Of a stretch of 14,609 nt of DNA, positions 1 to 7,523 are shown one piece after another; within the stretch, counting starts at the first letter, position 1, and each line of letters opens with the position of its first letter. The DNA comes from Comamonadaceae bacterium (GTDB taxonomy: Bacteria > Pseudomonadota > Gammaproteobacteria > Burkholderiales > Burkholderiaceae_C): assembly GCA_947460165.1 (NCBI GenBank), contig CANHKH010000037.1:1-14609 (forward strand), in the 5' to 3' direction. The notes beneath the pieces are model-generated. The model worked only from the letters and a program-made list of their open reading frames with translations. It had not been told where the DNA came from and did not search any database. Made by a program: the position numbers and the translations under genes.

Positions 1-3000
1 ACACCCTTCCAGGCGCCTGCCGTGGGCGTGACGTCCACATACTCGCTGTCCTCCACGCCCGAGGCACCCCCGGCCTTCTTGGAGATCACGTACACCCGCA
101 CTTTGGTGGCGTCTTGCGACCAAATGTCCAGGTGCAGTTTGGCCAAGCTCTTGCTCGTCGCGTTGACCGCGCCGAACTCAAAGCCTTGGTAAGTGAAGGC
201 ATCGCCCTTGAGCACCTTGTTCGATGCAATGGTGGCATCGGCCAGCATCTGGGACTGGCCCCAGTTGGGCAGGTCAAAGCCGCCAGTGGTGGTGTAAGCC
301 TCGCTGTAAAGCGAGACCACGTCGGCGGCTGCAGCGGTAGGCGCCGTCGGTGCGGTGGTGGGGCCTTTGGCAATCGCTGGCCCCTGATACAGCCTCACAT
401 AATCCACAGCCATTTCATAAGTAAAATTACCGCTGGGTACCGTTCCCCCGAGTGTCCCGCCTCTGGCCAGGTTCAGGATGAGGTCCATGGGGTTTTCAAA
501 CGGCCAGTTGGCACTGCTGGCGGCGCTTGGTTTTTTGTACTCGTAGTAGGCGTTGTCGTTGTTGCTGTCCACGCCAAAACGGATGTAGTCCTGCGTCCAC
601 CACACCTGGTAGGTGTGAAAGTCGGTGATGGGGCTGCTCAGCGTGGTGCTTTTCTTGAACTGGGTGTCGCCATAGGACTGTTTGAAATGCAGCGCAGCCT
701 GTACTTCAGAAGTGCCGAAATATTTTTGCGTCCACTCCATCACGTCAATCTCACCGGTGTCAGGCCAAGTGCCTTGGCCAAGTAGCCAGATGGCCGGCCA
801 CGCGCCTTGTGCAGCCGGGATCTTGGCGCGCACTTCCATGTAGCCGTAGGGCTCCAGGTCGGCCACCGATTTCAGGCGGGCCGAGGTGATGCTGTCGCCA
901 GTTTTGTTGGCCACGATGCGCAGTGCGCCATTTTGGACATAGGCGTTGTCCAGGGTGTTGGTGTAGGTTTGCTTTTCGCCATTGCCCCATCCGTCACCGT
1001 TGGGACCTTTGCCTGTTTGAAGCAGCCATTTGCTGGCATCGGGCGTGGCTTTGCTGGCGTTGCTGGCTGTCGCCAACTCGCCGCCAAACTCGTCGCTGAA
1101 AGCCAGGGTGTAGCCTGCGGGCACCGCAGGCGCAGTTTGGTAGGCAATGTCCAGTGGGGCCGCGCCTGGGTTGGTTTTGGCATAGCCCAACGCGTCAAAG
1201 TGATAGGTTTGAGGCGTGAGCTTGGTGGCGCCCAAGTCGAAGAAGACATTGAGCATGTCGTAGTTGACACTGGACTTCAGAGCGGTCGTGCCCACATAAC
1301 CGCCAGAGCCGCCGTTGGCAATGAAGCGGCTGGTGGGCGCACTGAAATCAAAGTTCAGGTATTCCCAGCCCGCCTTGGTGGTGCTGGCCTCCACCGCCAC
1401 CCAGTTGTTGTCTTTGGGGTAGCCGCCGGCCGCCGAGTCACCAATTTCCAGGCGCACCTTGGTGCCCGCCTGCGCCGAGTGCACCCACATGCCCAGTTTG
1501 GTGGTGGTAGAAAAATCAAATGGATTGAGCGTGCCCAGCGTTCCCAACTTGCCGGTGTACAGGGTCGCGCCGGCATTGGCGGCACTCCCACCGGCCGCTT
1601 TCACAAAGCTCATGACGGTGTTGTTGTCACTTTGCACCACGGCCGCAGTCGTAGCCCCCTCGAAGGCATCTGCCTTGACTTGTTGGCCGGTGCTGAAGTT
1701 CAAGGTCTCAAACACCACCAGCTTGGGCACCACGGCAGTGGTAGCCTCAGTCTGCACGTTGAGGTTTTGCAAGGCCGCGACTTTGCTGGAGTCTTGGACG
1801 GCCGCTTTGACCGAGTCTGCCACGGTCGATTGCACGGCCTTTTCAACTTTTGCCATGCTCTCCAAGGCCGCCATGGGGTCAGCCGCCGTGGAATGGGTCT
1901 TGAGCTGGTCGTTGGCGTCCTTGAGCTTGTTGGCGGCGTGTCCCACCACGGTGGTGAGCGCTGCGGTGCTGCTCACCGACGCTGCGCTCAGGGCCTGGGT
2001 CAACACGGTGTTGACGTTGGCGGCCTGGCTCAAGTCCAAACCCGCGGCGTTGTCTTTGCTGTTTTTGATGGCGCCCACCAAGCTGCTGACCACGGCGGCT
2101 GAATAATCAACCGTGCCCGTATTTTTGGCGCCTTGAATCAAATTGCTGCCCACATCCATCAGGTTGGACACCATCACGCTGGCGGCCTTGACCTTGAGGG
2201 CTTGGGCGACGTCGGCGGCACTGCCCGTGGTGGCGGTGGACACTGGGTCGAAGTTCAGCAGCGAGGTGCTCTTGTCGATGCCCAAGGCTTTTTTGAGCAT
2301 GTCTTCGTCCATGCCCGTTTTGGCGCCCGCCTCGATCAGGGTGGACAGAGGCGAGATCACTTTGGCGTTGGCTGGCGCCCTGAAGACGCTGGTGACCCGC
2401 TCCCCGGTGGAAGTGTCCACGGTATTGGCGGTCGACAGGGTCACCAAAGACGCGCCCGCAGGGTTGGCGCCCACCAGATTGAATTTGCCGTCGCTGCCCG
2501 TGATGGCGTAGGGCTCTTCGCCAGCCTCGTCCACGCCGTCTTGGTCGTTGTCCAGCACGCCGTCGCCATCGTTGTCCTGAAACACGATGGCTTTGTCGAT
2601 GTAGCCATTGACCAGCCGGCCTGCAATGCCCAGGGCGGGCGCGGCGGGGGCTGCAGCCACCGACGACAGGCCCGCCGATTGGCCGCCGCCTTGGCCGCCT
2701 GCCAGCAAGCCCAGTGCCGCAGCGCCCCCAAACGCCCCCGCCAAGCCGCCAAAGGAAGAACTCGCGGCTTGGTTGCCGGCAGCAGCTCCGCCAGTGCCCG
2801 CCCCAGAAGGTGCGGGTGGCTGGGTGGGCAATTCCAATTGCGCCAGCACCACAGCTTGGGTCATGTCAGCCGCAGCGCCAAGGCCCGAGTCCCAGGCCTG
2901 GGCAGTCAGGCTGCCCTGTTCAGCGCCCGGGGCTGCGCTGTGCTCAGGCAGCAGGCTGTCGTCGGTGGTGCCCGAGTCGTTCAAGGGCAGCTCATCAAGG

Positions 3001-3209
3001 TCGGTGAGCCGCCTCCTGGCGGCGGGCAGGCGGCCTAGGCGCTGGCCATGGGGGTCTGCCATGGTGGCGTTGGTGTCTGCGCGGCCAGCCAAGCGAGCCG
3101 CAGGCGAGCCTTCACCCCCCGATGCTGACCCTCCCCCAGGCTGGGGCGCCAGTGGCGCAGCCTTGACAAGGGTGGGGTGTTGCGTTGCGGGCAGCTTGAT
3201 CTCGGCCAT
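1..3209 (-). CDS. Multidomain GH16 laminarinase (endo-beta-1,3-glucanase), C-terminally cut by window edge
   Basis: An uninterrupted frame of 1069 codons runs from ATG 3209 to the left edge, with no stop inside the window. The GH16 domain lies at about residues 698-939. It contains FSDEF, WGNGEKQTYT, WPAIWLLG and the catalytic motif GEIDVMEW, with the predicted nucleophile E820 and acid/base E825. The extra Met is the beta-bulge form seen in laminarinases rather than lichenases. Before it are a Gly/Ala-rich stretch (about 140-180), an acidic DNDGDGVLDNDQDG calcium-type loop (about 210-225), an Ala-rich helical spacer (about 240-490) and a beta-rich putative carbohydrate-binding module (about 493-681). 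A second beta-rich module starts near 956 and is cut by the edge. There is no Sec signal peptide, so non-Sec export (perhaps type I) is inferred. ATG 3209 is preferred over ATG 3215 because AAGGA lies 5 nt upstream of it; an in-frame TGA at 3302-3300 bounds the frame. The endo-beta-1,3-glucan substrate is inferred from the motif and the GH81 neighbour. Confidence 0.92.
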   Translation of the reverse strand, partial: MAEIKLPATQHPTLVKAAPLAPQPGGGSASGGEGSPAARLAGRADTNATMADPHGQRLGRLPAARRRLTDLDELPLNDSGTTDDSLLPEHSAAPGAEQGSLTAQAWDSGLGAAADMTQAVVLAQLELPTQPPAPSGAGTGGAAAGNQAASSSFGGLAGAFGGAAALGLLAGGQGGGQSAGLSSVAAAPAAPALGIAGRLVNGYIDKAIVFQDNDGDGVLDNDQDGVDEAGEEPYAITGSDGKFNLVGANPAGASLVTLSTANTVDTSTGERVTSVFRAPANAKVISPLSTLIEAGAKTGMDEDMLKKALGIDKSTSLLNFDPVSTATTGSAADVAQALKVKAASVMVSNLMDVGSNLIQGAKNTGTVDYSAAVVSSLVGAIKNSKDNAAGLDLSQAANVNTVLTQALSAASVSSTAALTTVVGHAANKLKDANDQLKTHSTAADPMAALESMAKVEKAVQSTVADSVKAAVQDSSKVAALQNLNVQTEATTAVVPKLVVFETLNFSTGQQVKADAFEGATTAAVVQSDNNTVMSFVKAAGGSAANAGATLYTGKLGTLGTLNPFDFSTTTKLGMWVHSAQAGTKVRLEIGDSAAGGYPKDNNWVAVEASTTKAGWEYLNFDFSAPTSRFIANGGSGGYVGTTALKSSVNYDMLNVFFDLGATKLTPQTYHFDALGYAKTNPGAAPLDIAYQTAPAVPAGYTLAFSDEFGGELATASNASKATPDASKWLLQTGKGPNGDGWGNGEKQTYTNTLDNAYVQNGALRIVANKTGDSITSARLKSVADLEPYGYMEVRAKIPAAQGAWPAIWLLGQGTWPDTGEIDVMEWTQKYFGTSEVQAALHFKQSYGDTQFKKSTTLSSPITDFHTYQVWWTQDYIRFGVDSNNDNAYYEYKKPSAASSANWPFENPMDLILNLARGGTLGGTVPSGNFTYEMAVDYVRLYQGPAIAKGPTTAPTAPTAAAADVVSLYSEAYTTTGGFDLPNWGQSQMLADATIASNKVLKGDAFTYQGFEFGAVNATSKSLAKLHLDIWSQDATKVRVYVISKKAGGASGVEDSEYVDVTPTAGAWKG

Positions 3210-3275
3210 GGTCATCCTTAGGTCTGTGGTGCGCTTGCTGGCTGTCAGGGGATTCAGGGCAGTGGGCCGTGAAAA

Positions 3276-3289
3276 TGAAAGCGATTTCA
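3276..3289. promoter_or_regulatory. LacI-family operator O1
   Basis: The sequence TGAAAGCGATTTCA is a near-perfect palindrome: the arms TGAAA/TTTCA are complementary around a central CG. This is the classic LacI/GalR-family operator layout, with a central CG that the hinge helices open. It lies 67-80 bp upstream of the GH16 start codon. The likely binder is the LacI-type protein encoded at 7524-8585; that link is inference. Confidence 0.72.
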
Positions 3290-3302
3290 GAAAGCGATTT
3301 CA
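3289..3302. promoter_or_regulatory. LacI-family operator O2, tandem copy of O1
   Basis: The sequence AGAAAGCGATTTCA differs from O1 only at its first base and starts exactly 13 bp after it, so the two copies share one base. The 13-bp period means two dimers would meet on different faces of the helix. It also contains the in-frame TGA (3302-3300) that limits the GH16 reading frame, which fits this being non-coding regulatory DNA. Confidence 0.65.
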
Positions 3303-3530
3303 AGCTTTGAACGATAGGGCCATTTTTTTACCCCTTCCATTGGCGTTTTCCCTAGAAAACCGAGCTCCCCAGCCCATCCGCCAGGTCTCAGCGCAGAGAC
3401 GGGGGTCAATGAAGAATATTGATGATTCCACCGCTTTTTTTCGAATTTTTTAAGCATGTCTGCGCTGTATTTGGGCCGAGATCGCCAATGAGTCAAGGGT
3501 TTTCTCTAGGGCGCTGAGCAACTTTGACAG

Positions 3531-3559
3531 TTGACTGATTGGTGTCAGCGTCAGAAACT
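3531..3559 (+). promoter_or_regulatory. Weak candidate promoter for the porin-GH81 operon
   Basis: TTGACT (3531-3536) is a 5/6 match to the -35 consensus. At 17 bp spacing it is followed by GAAACT (3554-3559), a poor -10 with only 3/6 matches. An overlapping alternative -35, TTGACA, lies at 3524-3529 but has no good -10 partner. If this pair is used, transcription would start inside operator O3, which suits repression or dependence on an activator. Confidence 0.3.
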
Positions 3560-3565
3560 TGTGCA

Positions 3566-3579
3566 TGAAAGGGCTTTCA
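3566..3579. promoter_or_regulatory. LacI-family operator O3 on the porin side
   Basis: TGAAAGGGCTTTCA differs from the ideal palindrome TGAAAGCGCTTTCA at one central base. The six outer bases of each arm are fully complementary. It ends 60 bp upstream of the porin start codon and about 290 bp (centre to centre) from O1. The layout would allow repression of the porin operon at its start site, and possibly looping to O1/O2; both are inference. Confidence 0.65.
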
Positions 3580-3639
3580 AGAAATGAAGGCCGAATTTCT
3601 TTCTGAGCCTGTCGTTACCACTCCATCGAGTCGCCGCAC

Positions 3640-5070
3640 ATGAAAAAAATCAACCGCCCAGCCCTGGCGCTGGTCCTGTCAGCCCCAGCGGCCGTTCTGG
3701 CAGCCAACTTTGATGGCCCAGATGGGCACAAATTTGAAATCACCGGCTTTAGCAAACACGAATTGAGCCGCAGTGCGGCGGGTGCACGCACCGTGCCCAA
3801 CGATGCATCCATTTATTCTTTTGACAGCCGCAACGCGCAGTCCAAGCCCAGCCTGTCTCAAACCAGTCGCGCCGACAGAAATTCAGAGCTGAGCATGCAA
3901 CAGCTGACCTTGGGCTGGAGCCATGAATCGGCTGGGGCCGTGGGGCTGGAAGCCAAGTTGACCTACCGCTGGCGGGGTGACGAGGTGGCTCGGTTTTTCA
4001 AATCACCTGACGTGGACTACCGGGAAGATGGTGCAGGCATGCTCAGCCGCGACTTCACGGAGCGCTTTGTGGGCATCAGCCGGCCAGACTTGGGCTCGCT
4101 CAAGCTGGGCACGCAGTTGTCGCGCTCTTGGGCGCGCTCCGATGCCTTTTCGTTTCCCATTGGTCTGTCTGGGGTCTGGGCTGATTCGGGTGCCGGCTTT
4201 GGCATTTTCCCAACGGCTGTGCGCCTGACCTCGCCCATGTGGGAAGACGGTTCAGGCAAACTGAGTGTTGAGCTGACAGCGGCCTCTAACCAGCGCAACA
4301 CCTTCATGGTGGACCAAGCCCGCAATGACTCCTCTGGGCGGCCGTTTTCCCCCAACCCCACCAAGCCCAGCGCCTTAGAGCTATTTTTTCAATTCTCAAA
4401 TGCCAAGAACTTGGTGGAGCTGACCGTGCAGTCGGCCAAGGGTGCCAAGCAAAGCGCATTCGGCAAATCGGCGTTGGTGGGCTGGATCGGTGACCCAGAC
4501 ACCCTGCCTTCAGACAACACCACCCCACGCCGGGCCAATGCGCCCAGCCAAAGCGTGGTGGTGTTGCAAGGCAACCACTGGCCCAATCCCCAAAACATGT
4601 TCACCTGGGGCGTGCGTCGCAGCCAATGGTCTGGCTCGGCCGCGTCGTGCAACTACAGCGCGGCCCTGAACACCTGCTTGTTCGGCCTGGACCCGGGCTT
4701 CAACTACGGCCCGAGTTCGGCCGCCTACCAGGGCTACAAAGCCACCGCCTACGACGCCATGCTGGGCTGGAGCCACTACCGTGGGTTGTACACCTACACC
4801 GTGGGCGGCGTGTATTTTCCGCAAGCCTCCTCGAAAAATCCCCAGGAGTGGGGTCAGAGCAATTCTGCTTTGCACCTGAACCTGGGCGCAGCCCGAAAAG
4901 TGCCGGAAATCAGCAAAGGCCTGACCGTCACGGCGGGCGTGGCCAGGTCGCAGTTCCAAAAAACGGGGCCTGCGCCCGTGAGCATGCCCAACAACGGCTT
5001 TTTGGGCGTGAACCCTTTGTATGACCGTGTGGGCCACAGCGCCACTGTGGGCTTGACCTGGACGTTTTAA
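3640..5070 (+). CDS. Outer-membrane porin, putative beta-glucan oligosaccharide porin
   Basis: A 476-residue protein with a Sec signal peptide (MKK start, hydrophobic core, cleavage after A21 or A22) and a C-terminal aromatic strand, VGLTWTF, ending in Phe, the classic outer-membrane beta-barrel insertion signal. Alternating amphipathic strands run throughout, and FVGISRPDLGSLKLGTQ resembles the early strand/turn motif of Gram-negative porins. It is longer than the usual 350-400-residue Burkholderiales porins. Two cysteines (C337 and C346) could form a small disulfide-closed loop. Position between a secreted GH16 and a GH81 glucanase, with its stop overlapping the GH81 start, suggests passage of laminari-oligosaccharides across the outer membrane. 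Substrate specificity is inference. No strong Shine-Dalgarno is visible; the start is chosen on the signal peptide. A LacI-type operator lies just upstream. Confidence 0.85.
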   Translation: MKKINRPALALVLSAPAAVLAANFDGPDGHKFEITGFSKHELSRSAAGARTVPNDASIYSFDSRNAQSKPSLSQTSRADRNSELSMQQLTLGWSHESAGAVGLEAKLTYRWRGDEVARFFKSPDVDYREDGAGMLSRDFTERFVGISRPDLGSLKLGTQLSRSWARSDAFSFPIGLSGVWADSGAGFGIFPTAVRLTSPMWEDGSGKLSVELTAASNQRNTFMVDQARNDSSGRPFSPNPTKPSALELFFQFSNAKNLVELTVQSAKGAKQSAFGKSALVGWIGDPDTLPSDNTTPRRANAPSQSVVVLQGNHWPNPQNMFTWGVRRSQWSGSAASCNYSAALNTCLFGLDPGFNYGPSSAAYQGYKATAYDAMLGWSHYRGLYTYTVGGVYFPQASSKNPQEWGQSNSALHLNLGAARKVPEISKGLTVTAGVARSQFQKTGPAPVSMPNNGFLGVNPLYDRVGHSATVGLTWTF

Positions 5071-7409
5071 TGCGCACGACTGTGTGGGGGGCCTTGACAG
5101 GGGCGGCGGTCTTGCTGGCTGGGTCTGCCCTGCTGACACCCCTGGCCCAGGCGCAAACCGCGCCTGTGGGGGCGGGTGCCATTTGGCTGGCACCCAAGCC
5201 CAGCGAGACGGTGCGGCCCAAGCCCGCGCCTTTTCGTGCGGGCGACATGCTCAAGCAGGCGGTGCCTACCAACACCTGGTATTCCTCGCTGATGTACGGC
5301 CAGTGGTCGGATGTGCTGCATGCCCACCCTTTGAGCTTCAAGGCCACGCCGCAAGGCATGGAGATGGGTTTTCCTCAGGCCCAAGTGGGGCCGATTTCTG
5401 CACTTAAAAATTGGGCCAAAGGCAGCACAGGCAAGACCGCCGTCACCTACCCGCATGTGGCCGACTTCACGGTCTCTCCCAAAGACTTTGAGCCAGCCGA
5501 TGCGCGCTTGCTCAAGGCGGGCGACTGGAACATCACGGTAGAGATGCGCCAAGGGCAAGACCATTTGCGCAGCCACTTGCTGCACGGCAGCCCCCTGGCT
5601 TACTTTGAAGTCAGCCGTGGCGATGTGACTCTCAAACTGGGTCCACAGGTGCAGGCGGCTGAGCTTGCGCCACAGACCCTTGGCAACAAGCAGGTGCATT
5701 ACTTCAAGGCCCATGGCGCGCTGTATGGCCTGTATGTGCCTGTGGGCACGCGGCTCACGCAGGGCGCACAGGGCCTGGTTCAGTTGGCGTTTGAAGGGCA
5801 GGCGCGCTATTTTTCCATCGGCGTGTTGCCACAAGGCGACGCCGCCACCCGCCAAGCCTATGCCGAGGCTGCCTTTGCCTTTGTCGACCACACCGAGGTG
5901 CAGTGGGCCTATGACGAAGCACAAAGCCTGGTCAGCACCCGCTACCGGCTGAGCACCCGCGCCATGGACGGTGTGGCCGCCCCTGCGCTGATGGGCATGT
6001 ACCTCCATCATCGGCGGGCCCAAGTGCCGGCACAGACGCAGGCGGTGGGTCATTTGCCCTCGGTGCGTGGCCCCATTGCGGTGGTGTCGGGCAACGAGTT
6101 TCGCACCGAGTTGCGCGTCCATGGCTTGATGCCCATGTGGCCCGCCTTACAAGGCAAAGCCAGCCAAGAGGCGCTCAACGAACTGCTGGTGGGCGACAGA
6201 CGCCGCGCCAACAGCTTGTTCGGAAAAATGGGCAATGGCACTTACTGGACAGGCAAGGCCTTGGGCGCGGTGGCGCAACTGATGGCAATTGCCGAGCAAC
6301 AAGGCCAGGAGGCCAGTGCCTTGGAACTGGAAAAAATCCTCAAGCAGCGCATGGAGTCGTGGTTCTCTGGTCGGGGTTTGAGCTATTTTGCGCATGACGC
6401 AGGCATTGGCAGCGTGCTGGGTTACCCGGAAGAGTATTTCAGCGTGTCGGCCATGAACGACCACCACTTTCACTACGGCTACTGGATCATGGCGGCCGCG
6501 CATGTGGCCAGGCGTGACCCGCAGTGGGCCACGCAGCAAGCCTGGGGCGGCATGGTGAATTTGCTGGTTCGCGACATCGCCACCTCGCAGAGAAAGCGCG
6601 CGGACTTTCCTTTTGTGCGCAATTTTGATGTGTACGAGGGCCATTCCTGGGCCCGTGGCAACAGCGAATTTTTTGGCCTGGGCAACGACCAGGAGTCTTC
6701 GTCAGAGGCCATCCATGCCTGGGCCGCCGTGGCGCAGTGGGGCGAGGCCACCGGCCAGCCCGAGCTCAAGGCCTTGGGCATGTACCTGTACGCCACCGAG
6801 GTCTCGTCGGTGCTGCATTACTGGTTTGATGCGCACGGCAATGTGTTCCACCCGGATTACCGCCAGCCCCTGGCCAGCATGGTCTTTGGGGGGGGGTATG
6901 GTTTCAGCACCTGGTGGACCGAGGAGCCTCGGCAAATCATGGGTATCAATTTGTTGCCCATCACCCCGGCCTCGGTGTATTTGGCCCAGTTGCCTGCCCC
7001 TTATGTCGAGTCTTTCGCGCGCCAGGCCGAGCAGGCTCGCCAAGCCTACGATGCCTCGGGCCAAAGCGATGAAACGACCAAGGACATTTGGCAAGACATC
7101 TATGCAGCCCTGCTGGCGCTGAAAAACCCAGACAAAGCCTTGCAACTTTGGAACCCGAGAGGCTCTGTCGAATTGGGCGAAACCCGTTCACATGCCCATT
7201 TTTGGCTGCATGCTTTGTCTGAGATGGGCGTTCCCGACACCTCGGTGTGGGCCAATGTGATGTCTCATGCGGTGTTCAAAAACCCTAAAAATGGCAAAAA
7301 AACCTACCTGGGCTACAACCCCACTGACCAAGCCATGGATGTGCGCTTTTCGGATGGGGTCGTGCTGAGCGTGCCGCCCAAAAAAGTGGCCCGTTTGAAG
7401 ACGCCTTGA
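5070..7409 (+). CDS. GH81 endo-1,3-beta-glucanase, exported
   Basis: A 779-residue protein that hydrolyses internal beta-1,3-glucosyl bonds by the inverting GH81 mechanism. A Sec signal peptide ends at about residue 29 (AQA before QTAP). The N-terminal beta-sandwich part opens with PTNTWYSSLMYG, matching the family's TN-WY motif. The C-terminal alpha/alpha-toroid part carries DHHFHYGYW (464-472), expected to hold the catalytic Asp, and NDQESSSEA (539-547) with E542 and E546, expected to hold the catalytic base. These motifs make the family assignment strong. Length is normal for bacterial members. The ATG overlaps the porin stop as TAATG, so translation is probably coupled. With only a signal peptide and no lipobox or anchor, a periplasmic site is likely, acting on oligosaccharides that pass the porin. 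A run of nine G lies inside the gene at 6888-6896, but the frame is intact. Confidence 0.94.
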   Translation: MRTTVWGALTGAAVLLAGSALLTPLAQAQTAPVGAGAIWLAPKPSETVRPKPAPFRAGDMLKQAVPTNTWYSSLMYGQWSDVLHAHPLSFKATPQGMEMGFPQAQVGPISALKNWAKGSTGKTAVTYPHVADFTVSPKDFEPADARLLKAGDWNITVEMRQGQDHLRSHLLHGSPLAYFEVSRGDVTLKLGPQVQAAELAPQTLGNKQVHYFKAHGALYGLYVPVGTRLTQGAQGLVQLAFEGQARYFSIGVLPQGDAATRQAYAEAAFAFVDHTEVQWAYDEAQSLVSTRYRLSTRAMDGVAAPALMGMYLHHRRAQVPAQTQAVGHLPSVRGPIAVVSGNEFRTELRVHGLMPMWPALQGKASQEALNELLVGDRRRANSLFGKMGNGTYWTGKALGAVAQLMAIAEQQGQEASALELEKILKQRMESWFSGRGLSYFAHDAGIGSVLGYPEEYFSVSAMNDHHFHYGYWIMAAAHVARRDPQWATQQAWGGMVNLLVRDIATSQRKRADFPFVRNFDVYEGHSWARGNSEFFGLGNDQESSSEAIHAWAAVAQWGEATGQPELKALGMYLYATEVSSVLHYWFDAHGNVFHPDYRQPLASMVFGGGYGFSTWWTEEPRQIMGINLLPITPASVYLAQLPAPYVESFARQAEQARQAYDASGQSDETTKDIWQDIYAALLALKNPDKALQLWNPRGSVELGETRSHAHFWLHALSEMGVPDTSVWANVMSHAVFKNPKNGKKTYLGYNPTDQAMDVRFSDGVVLSVPPKKVARLKTP
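6888..6896 (+). repeat. G9 homopolymer inside the GH81 gene
   Basis: Nine consecutive G residues encode part of VFGGGYGFST in the toroid domain. Tracts of this length are slippage-prone, and a one-base change would truncate the enzyme before its last 170 or so residues. In this window the count keeps the frame open. Confidence 0.9.
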
Positions 7410-7523
7410 ATTTGATCATATGATTCTCAGATCCAGATGGGCAATGCCACCGAATTGGCCCGCGCAGGCCTCGGTCCAAGGCCTGTCGAGGACGTTCTCA
7501 ACCCGCACCCCATTTTGAGGACC

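Larger units (their letters stand above)
3210..3639. promoter_or_regulatory. Divergent promoter region between the GH16 gene and the porin-GH81 operon
   Basis: These 430 bp separate two genes transcribed away from each other, so the region must hold both promoters. It contains three LacI-type palindromes, listed separately, and an AT-rich patch at about 3405-3455. No convincing reading frame lies inside. The -35-like TTGACA at 3524-3529 and TTGACT at 3531-3536 sit on the porin side. I could not find well-matched -35/-10 hexamers for the GH16 side. Confidence 0.8.

Noticed and set aside
114..3038. Long plus-strand open frames at 114-785, 807-2102 and 2133-3038.
   Set aside because: They lie opposite the continuous GH16 frame on the minus strand, which carries clear catalytic motifs. 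Their His/Gly/Arg-rich products match no family.
7415..7424. Palindrome ATCATATGAT just after the GH81 stop as an operator for the LacI gene.
   Set aside because: Only 10 bp, and it does not resemble the TGAAA-CG-TTTCA type sites upstream; a chance match is likely.
7437..7523. Upstream ATG 7437 as the start of the LacI-family gene.
   Set aside because: It has no Shine-Dalgarno and adds 29 residues without similarity to the family. ATG 7524 has GAGG upstream and gives a normal length.
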